DNA of 64,000 nt, from assembly GCF_002086485.1 (NCBI RefSeq), contig NZ_MVHF01000004.1:244611-308610 (forward strand). Direction: 5' to 3'. How positions within the stretch are numbered: position 1 is the stretch's first letter; each line of letters opens with the position of its first letter. The notes under the pieces are model-generated. The model searched no databases. It saw nothing but the letters and a program-made list of their open reading frames with translations, and had not been told where the DNA came from. The position numbers and the translations under genes are program-made. Of this stretch, positions 59,636 through 64,000 are shown one piece after another. The DNA comes from Mycobacterium aquaticum (GTDB taxonomy: Bacteria > Actinomycetota > Actinomycetes > Mycobacteriales > Mycobacteriaceae).

Positions 59636-61123
59636 ATGATGTCGCTCAATCCGAACACCTGGCGGCCGGGCACGCTGCCGAATACCAGTTCACTCTCATT
59701 GCGCTGGCGCGTGATGATGCTGGCGATGTCGATGGTGGCGATGGTCGTCGTGCTGATGGCCGTCGCCGTCTATGCCGTGGTGTCCCGCGCGCTCTACGAC
59801 GACCTGGACAACCAGCTGCACAGCCGGGCCCGGCTGCTCATCGAGAGTGGGTCACTGGCCGCCGATCCGGGCAAGGCCATCGAGGGCACGGCGTACTCCG
59901 ACGTCAACGCCATGCTGGTGATCCCGGGTCGCTCCATCTACACGGCCAATCAGGAGGGGCAGATGTTGCCCCTCGGACAGCCGGAGAAGGACGTGATCTC
60001 CGGCGAGCTGCTGATGTCGCTGCGCACGGTCAACCACCAGCGGGTGCTCGCGGTGCATCTGGCCAACGGCAGTTCTCTGCTGATCTCCAAGAGCCTGGCG
60101 CCGACCGGACAAGTGCTCCGACGGTTGGGCACCGTGCTGCTCATCGTCGGCGGTGTGGGTGTCGCCGTGGCTGCGATGGCAGGTGGTGCCGTCGCCAGGG
60201 CCGGTCTGCGGCCGGTGGGCCGACTCACCGAGGCCGCTGAACGCGTCGCGCGCACCGATGATCTGCGGCCCATACCGGTCGTCGGCAGCGACGAGCTCGC
60301 CCGGCTCACCGAGGCGTTCAACATGATGCTGCGCGCACTGGCCGAATCCCGGGACAGGCAGGCCCGGCTGGTGTCGGACGCCGGGCACGAACTGCGTACG
60401 CCGCTGACCTCGTTGCGCACCAACGTCGAACTGCTGATGGCCGCGCAGGCCCCAGGGGCGCCGCCGCTGCCCGAGGAGGAGATGGCGGGACTGCGTGCCG
60501 ACGTGATCGCGCAGATCGAGGAACTGTCCACCCTCGTCGGCGATCTGGTGGACCTGACGCGGGACGACGCCGGCGGCGTGACCCACGAACCGGTCGACAT
60601 GGTCGAGGTGGTCGACCGCAGCTTGGAGCGAGTTCGTCGGCGCCGCAACGACATTCAGTTCGACGTCGCGATGACTGGTTGGCAGGTCTACGGCGACGCG
60701 CCTGGCTTGGGCCGGGCCGTGCTCAACCTGCTCGACAACGCCGCCAAGTGGAGCCCGCCCGGGGGCCGGGTCGCGGTGTCGCTGCGCCAGATCGATCCCG
60801 TGCACGCCGAATTGGTGGTGTCCGACCACGGGCCCGGTATCCCGCCGCAGGAACGCAGGCTGGTGTTCGAGCGGTTCTACCGCTCGACGGCCGCGCGGGC
60901 GATGCCCGGATCGGGCCTGGGATTGGCGATCGTGCAACAGGTTGTGCTGAAACACGGTGGCGCCCTTCGCATTGACGAAACCGTGCCGGGCGGCGACCCG
61001 CCAGGGGCATCGATTCACCTGATCCTGCCCGGCATGCCACTTCCCGCCGAGCCACCCGAGGACGCAGCGACACGCGCCGACGACGCCGCCGACGACGATG
61101 CGGTGAGCGCAGACAAAAGGTGA
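59636..61123 (+). CDS. mprB: Sensor histidine kinase MprB
   Basis: 495 residues. First membrane helix near residues 25-47 (VMMLAMSMVAMVVVLMAVAVYAV), an extracellular sensor loop of about 110 residues, second helix near 165-185 (VLLIVGGVGVAVAAMAGG), HAMP, the H box AGHELRTPLTSLRTN with the phosphorylated histidine, N box LLDNAAKWSP, and G boxes DHGPGIP and GSGLGLAIV. The extracytoplasmic loop binds DnaK in related species. It is co-transcribed with mprA. The alternative ATG at 59639 differs by one codon. Confidence 0.95.
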   Translation: MMSLNPNTWRPGTLPNTSSLSLRWRVMMLAMSMVAMVVVLMAVAVYAVVSRALYDDLDNQLHSRARLLIESGSLAADPGKAIEGTAYSDVNAMLVIPGRSIYTANQEGQMLPLGQPEKDVISGELLMSLRTVNHQRVLAVHLANGSSLLISKSLAPTGQVLRRLGTVLLIVGGVGVAVAAMAGGAVARAGLRPVGRLTEAAERVARTDDLRPIPVVGSDELARLTEAFNMMLRALAESRDRQARLVSDAGHELRTPLTSLRTNVELLMAAQAPGAPPLPEEEMAGLRADVIAQIEELSTLVGDLVDLTRDDAGGVTHEPVDMVEVVDRSLERVRRRRNDIQFDVAMTGWQVYGDAPGLGRAVLNLLDNAAKWSPPGGRVAVSLRQIDPVHAELVVSDHGPGIPPQERRLVFERFYRSTAARAMPGSGLGLAIVQQVVLKHGGALRIDETVPGGDPPGASIHLILPGMPLPAEPPEDAATRADDAADDDAVSADKR

Positions 61124-61171
61124 GACAGTTAACTACGGCCGCGGACAAATCATGGGTGCAACCAACGGTTC

Positions 61172-61188
61172 TCTAAGTGGATTCTCAG
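61172..61188 (+). promoter_or_regulatory. MprA box upstream of pepD
   Basis: TCTAAG (61172-61177) and TCTCAG (61183-61188) repeat with the same 11-bp period as the box before mprA. It lies 91 bp before the pepD ATG in a 155-bp gap after mprB. pepD belongs to the MprA regulon in mycobacteria, supporting separate induction. Confidence 0.6.
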
Positions 61189-61278
61189 TTCACCTGGGCA
61201 ACCTGGGGAACACCTTCTTCGTTTGTTGAGTAGTACGCGAGCCGATAGACCTTTACAAGAGAAGAGCACCGCACCGCC

Positions 61279-62634
61279 ATGACGAACCCCAGGTACTCAT
61301 CACCACAGCAGCCAGGCCAGGCTCCCGGCGGTGGCGCTCCCGGCTACCAGGGCAATCCTGACCCCTATCAGTCGCAGGCCTATGACTGGCGTTACGCGCG
61401 TCAGCAGCCGCAATCGCCGCCTCATCAGCAACCGCACGCTCACCAGCAGCCGCAACAGCCGGCTTATCGCCCGCCGTATGACCCCTACCGCGTCGCCCCG
61501 GCGACACCGCAGGTGGTCGCGCCCGTAAAGAAACGGGGCAAGGCCGGTCTGGCCGCCGGTGCGCTGGCGCTGGCCGTGGTGTCGGCGGGAATCGGCGGTG
61601 GCGTCGCCACGGTCGTGACCCATCAGGACCGTCCGCATCTGGGCGCCGAGTCCAACAGCGCGGCACCGAGCGTGCCTGCCGCCGCCCTGCCCGCCGGTTC
61701 GGTGGAGCAGGTGGCCGCCAAGGTGGTGCCCAGCGTGGTCAAGCTGGAAACCGACATGGGCCGGGCCTCCGAGGAGGGGTCGGGCATCATCCTTACCGCC
61801 GACGGTCTGATCCTGACCAACAACCACGTCGTCGCTGCCGCCAAGCAGGCGCCGGGCGCTCCGGGCGGCGGCGCGCAGACCAAGGTGACGTTCTCGGACG
61901 GCAGTACCAAGCCGTTCACCGTCGTCGGTACCGATCCCAGCAGTGACATCGCGGTGGTTCGTGCGCAGGGTGCATCGGGGCTCACCCCGATCACACTCGG
62001 CTCCTCGCAGAACCTGCGGGTCGGCCAGGACGTGGTGGCGGTCGGCTCACCGCTGGGACTCGAAGGCACCGTGACCACCGGCATCGTCAGTGCGCTCAAC
62101 CGTCCGGTCGCCGCAGGCGGCGACGCGCGCAACCAGAACACCGTGCTCGACGCCATCCAGACCGACGCCGCGATCAACCCGGGCAACTCGGGCGGCGCGC
62201 TGGTCAACATGAACGGCGAACTCGTGGGTATCAACTCCGCGATCGCGACCATGGGCGGCGATTCCCCGCAGGGGCAGAGCGGGTCGATCGGCCTTGGCTT
62301 CGCGATCCCGGTCGACCAGGCCAAGCGGATCGCTGACGAGTTGATCCAGAACGGCACGGCGACCCACGCGTCCCTAGGGGTACAGGTGAGCAATGACGCC
62401 ACCACCGACGGCGCCAAGATCGTCGAGGTGACCAAGGACGGGGCTGCCGCCGCGGCCGGGTTGCCCAGCGGTGTGGTGGTCACCAAGGTCGACGATCGGG
62501 TGATCCCGAGCGCCGACGCACTCGTTGCCGCCGTGCGGTCCAAGGCGCCTGGTGAGAAGGTCACCTTGACCTACCTCGACCAGACTGGCAAACCGCAGAC
62601 CGTGACCGTCACCCTCGGGAAGGCCGACCAGTGA
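61279..62634 (+). CDS. pepD: HtrA-like serine protease PepD
   Basis: 451 residues. A Pro/Gln/Tyr-rich cytoplasmic tail (residues 1-75), a membrane helix near 88-113, then a trypsin-like domain with the triad His183 (TNNHVV), Asp223 (PSSDIAVV) and Ser304 (NPGNSGGAL). A C-terminal PDZ domain (HASLGVQVSNDATTDGAKIVEVTKDGAAAAAGLPSG) completes it. It is a periplasmic quality-control protease/chaperone of the envelope-stress response. It overlaps moaB2 by 4 bp (GTGA). Confidence 0.94.
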   Translation: MTNPRYSSPQQPGQAPGGGAPGYQGNPDPYQSQAYDWRYARQQPQSPPHQQPHAHQQPQQPAYRPPYDPYRVAPATPQVVAPVKKRGKAGLAAGALALAVVSAGIGGGVATVVTHQDRPHLGAESNSAAPSVPAAALPAGSVEQVAAKVVPSVVKLETDMGRASEEGSGIILTADGLILTNNHVVAAAKQAPGAPGGGAQTKVTFSDGSTKPFTVVGTDPSSDIAVVRAQGASGLTPITLGSSQNLRVGQDVVAVGSPLGLEGTVTTGIVSALNRPVAAGGDARNQNTVLDAIQTDAAINPGNSGGALVNMNGELVGINSAIATMGGDSPQGQSGSIGLGFAIPVDQAKRIADELIQNGTATHASLGVQVSNDATTDGAKIVEVTKDGAAAAAGLPSGVVVTKVDDRVIPSADALVAAVRSKAPGEKVTLTYLDQTGKPQTVTVTLGKADQ

Positions 62635-63209
62635 GGATCCTGACGCCGGCTCCCGGACAAGTGTCACTGCGAGTGGCTGCGCCGCTGTCTGCCCGCACAT
62701 ATACGGTTGCAGGCATGGAACAACCAGGGGAGTTGGTGGGGCGGGCACTCGTGATCGTCGTCGACGATCGCACCGCCCACGGCGAGGAGGACCACAGCGG
62801 TCCGTTGGTCACCGAGTTGCTCGGTGAAACCGGTTTCGTCGTCGATGGAGTCGTTGTCGTTTCGGCCGATGAGGTCGAGATCCGCAACGCGCTGAACACG
62901 GCAGTCATCGGTGGCGTGGATCTGGTGGTGTCTGTCGGCGGCACCGGCGTGACGCCACGCGATGTCACCCCGGAGGCCACGCGCGACATCCTCGACCGTG
63001 AGCTGCTCGGCATCGCAGAAGCGCTGCGCGCCTCCGCCTTGTCGGCGGGCATCGCCGACGCCGGGCTGTCGCGCGGTCTGGCGGGTATTTCGGGCAGCAC
63101 GCTCGTGGTGAACCTGGCCGGCTCCCGCTCAGCGGTCCGCGACGGTATGGCCACGTTGGGCCCGCTGGCCGTGCAAATCATCGGACAGTTATCAAGCTTG
63201 GACATCTAA
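62631..63209 (+). CDS. moaB2: MoaB/Mog-family molybdenum-cofactor protein (MoaB2)
   Basis: 192 residues from GTG 62631, which follows GGGAAGG and overlaps the pepD stop; ATG 62715 would give 164 residues without a ribosome binding site. The MoCF-binding fold has HGEEDHSGPLVTELL, DLVVSVGGTGVTPRDVTPEATRDIL and GISGSTLVVNLAGSR (the GTG-x-TPRD and G-S-T motifs). Mog-type enzymes adenylylate molybdopterin. The link with mprAB-pepD is conserved, though its reason is unclear. Confidence 0.92.
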   Translation: MRILTPAPGQVSLRVAAPLSARTYTVAGMEQPGELVGRALVIVVDDRTAHGEEDHSGPLVTELLGETGFVVDGVVVVSADEVEIRNALNTAVIGGVDLVVSVGGTGVTPRDVTPEATRDILDRELLGIAEALRASALSAGIADAGLSRGLAGISGSTLVVNLAGSRSAVRDGMATLGPLAVQIIGQLSSLDI

Positions 63210-63219
63210 CCAGTGCGAT

Positions 63220-63248
63220 ACGGCGGCCGACGGCCGCCGTTTTCGTTG
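63220..63248 (+). terminator. Terminator after moaB2
   Basis: ACGGCGGCC-GAC-GGCCGCCGT, a perfect 9-bp stem with a 3-nt loop, followed by TTTCGTTG, 11 nt after the stop. It closes the mprAB-pepD-moaB2 region. Confidence 0.88.
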
Positions 63249-63316
63249 GAGATGGCAAATGCAATACCGATGGAGCGGTGAGGTTACCGTCCAGTTAATA
63301 GCTCACCGGCAATAAA

Positions 63317-63332
63317 TGTGATCTTCGTCACA
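63317..63332. promoter_or_regulatory. CRP-type operator TGTGA-N6-TCACA
   Basis: TGTGATCTTCGTCACA matches the CRP/FNR-family cAMP-receptor consensus TGTGAnnnnnnTCACA exactly. It is 13 bp upstream of the start of the 52-residue protein and adjoins its ribosome binding site, a position more typical of repression or of a leaderless-promoter block. Confidence 0.65.
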
Positions 63333-63345
63333 AAGGGGAATGTGG

Positions 63346-63504
63346 ATGACTCATCAGCCCCAGCCGTCACGGCGCCTAGTTAACAAAATTTTCGGGGACA
63401 CGCTGCCCGAGGTCGCGGCGAGCGAGCGCGACGAAGCTTCGCCGGAGGACGCGGCCGAGCACGACCAATGGCTTCGGAGCAATATTCCGCCTCATCACGG
63501 TTGA
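63346..63504 (+). CDS. Small acidic protein ending WLRSNIPPHHG
   Basis: 52 residues: MTHQPQPSRRLVNKIFGDTLP, then an acidic stretch (ASERDEASPEDAAEHD), then QWLRSNIPPHHG. ATG 63346 is preceded by AAAGGGGAA with correct spacing; an ATG two codons earlier is too close. The basic-acidic-WLRxNxPPHH plan resembles short uncharacterised mycobacterial proteins of similar length. No signal peptide or membrane helix. The perfect CRP-type site upstream argues for real, cAMP-responsive expression. Function unknown. Confidence 0.65.
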   Translation: MTHQPQPSRRLVNKIFGDTLPEVAASERDEASPEDAAEHDQWLRSNIPPHHG

Positions 63505-63863
63505 ACTGTGTTGCCACAGTGAACGCCGTAAATGCACGGTCAACAGTGTGATGTGGCTCAACTTCCGTTAGCGAAGCGAACTACGTCACAGCATTGCCGG
63601 ACGTCGAGATCGCCCCTGCTCCTGCGCTCGTGAGCATCTGTTCATCCGATCCCAGCAAACTTTTGCCGCCCAACTGCTGACGTGCCCGCAGATTAGTGCC
63701 TGCGTTGCCGGTCGGATGCCTCCCCGTTATGTTCCTCGTGTCAACGATGAGCGAAACGTAAGGACAAGGTGTGACCGTTCTAATCCGGGTCACATCACTG
63801 GTCTTGCCGGGAGCGCGGCCGGAGTCGGTCGTGCGCCCCCACAACGACATAGCTAGGGAGAAC
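63505..63863 (+). promoter_or_regulatory. Long upstream region of the MspA-type porin gene
   Basis: About 360 bp without a gene. It contains a spaced inverted repeat TGTGACC (63770-63776)/GGTCACA (63788-63794), and GTTATGTTCCTCGTG near 63727 that could hold a promoter. Porin genes of this family have long leaders, so transcription may start far upstream. Exact signals cannot be fixed by eye. Confidence 0.45.
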
Positions 63864-64000
63864 ATGAAGGCATTCAGTCGGGTGCTGACCGCGTTGGTGG
63901 TTGCGATGGCAGGTGCCTTCGCAACCCTGTTCGTGAGCACCGGTACCGCGCACGCAGGTCTGGACAATGAGCTGAGCCTGGTCGACGGCCAGGATCGGAC
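63864..64000 (+). CDS. MspA-family outer-membrane porin, N-terminal part
   Basis: The first 45 codons of a gene cut by the right edge. A signal peptide MKAFSRVLTALVVAMAGAFA...TAHA is followed by the mature start GLDNELSLVDGQDR, which is the N-terminus of MspA-type octameric porins of fast-growing mycobacteria. ATG follows AGGGAG. Such porins provide diffusion of sugars, phosphate and metals through the mycomembrane. Several paralogues exist in fast growers, so I do not choose among mspA-D. The prediction of rapid growth for the host rests partly on this gene. Confidence 0.92.
   Translation, partial: MKAFSRVLTALVVAMAGAFATLFVSTGTAHAGLDNELSLVDGQDR

Noticed and set aside
63770..63794. Second CRP site before the porin
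   Set aside because: TGTGACC/GGTCACA arms are 11 bp apart, so the TGTGA/TCACA halves stand 15 bp apart instead of 6; kept only as a generic inverted repeat.
63581..63967. Leftward 128-codon frame over the porin start
   Set aside because: It is antisense to a clear signal peptide and mature porin N-terminus and has no motif.

Overview
The window is high-GC DNA from a mycobacterium, most likely a rapid grower (Mycolicibacterium) related to but distinct from M. smegmatis. The evidence is mycolic-acid machinery (hadABC and two mycolate-type methyltransferases), the Mce-transporter ATPase Mkl/MceG, the MprAB stress system, and the start of an MspA-type porin at the right edge. No transposase, integrase, prophage or CRISPR array was found.

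Region 1 (1-27 kb) holds a nitric-oxide defence pair (NsrR-type regulator and flavohaemoglobin), tRNA-Thr, tRNA-Met and tRNA-Trp, rpmG-hadABC, and secE-nusG-rplK-rplA. It is followed by an ECF42-type sigma factor with a double YCII/DGPF partner, two SAM methyltransferases, a lipG-like hydrolase and an ABC1/UbiB kinase. Next come accessory genes: an MHS-type transporter and a His/Trp-rich secreted peptide that share an unusual twin-palindrome promoter, a DUF2236 oxygenase with a TetR regulator, and two DinB proteins with a divergent WYL regulator. An alpha-mannosidase, a SurA-like protein, a ROK kinase, an HxlR regulator and a DUF1772 protein complete it.

Region 2 (26-36.5 kb) is the transcription/translation core: L10 leader, rplJ, rplL, mkl, rpoB and rpoC, with clear terminators after rplL, mkl and rpoC.

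Region 3 (36.5-49 kb) has a CHAP hydrolase and nfo. After nfo comes a 3 kb cassette (amidohydrolase, PLP transsulfuration-type enzyme, Lrp regulator) bounded downstream by a decayed second copy of the nfo 3' end. Then follow a PAP2 membrane protein, lpqP, and the fadE8-echA4-paaX-echA5 operon. The segment ends with an HNH-like/unknown gene pair and a SnoaL protein, where the familiar order of the rpoBC locus is lost.

Region 4 (49-64 kb) contains a six-gene acyl-CoA carboxylase operon resembling leucine or acyclic-terpene degradation (atuA-like, fadE13, accD2, accA2, fadE12, echA7). It also has a secreted protein, rpmF, mprA-mprB-pepD-moaB2 with MprA-type direct repeats, a 52-residue protein behind a perfect CRP-type palindrome, and the porin start.

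The strongest candidates for undescribed biology are the twin operator at 13.41 and 14.90 kb, the cassette at the nfo 3' end, 33-nt coupling mini-ORFs built on a dispersed 22-bp repeat, and a 61-bp repeat at two convergent gene ends.
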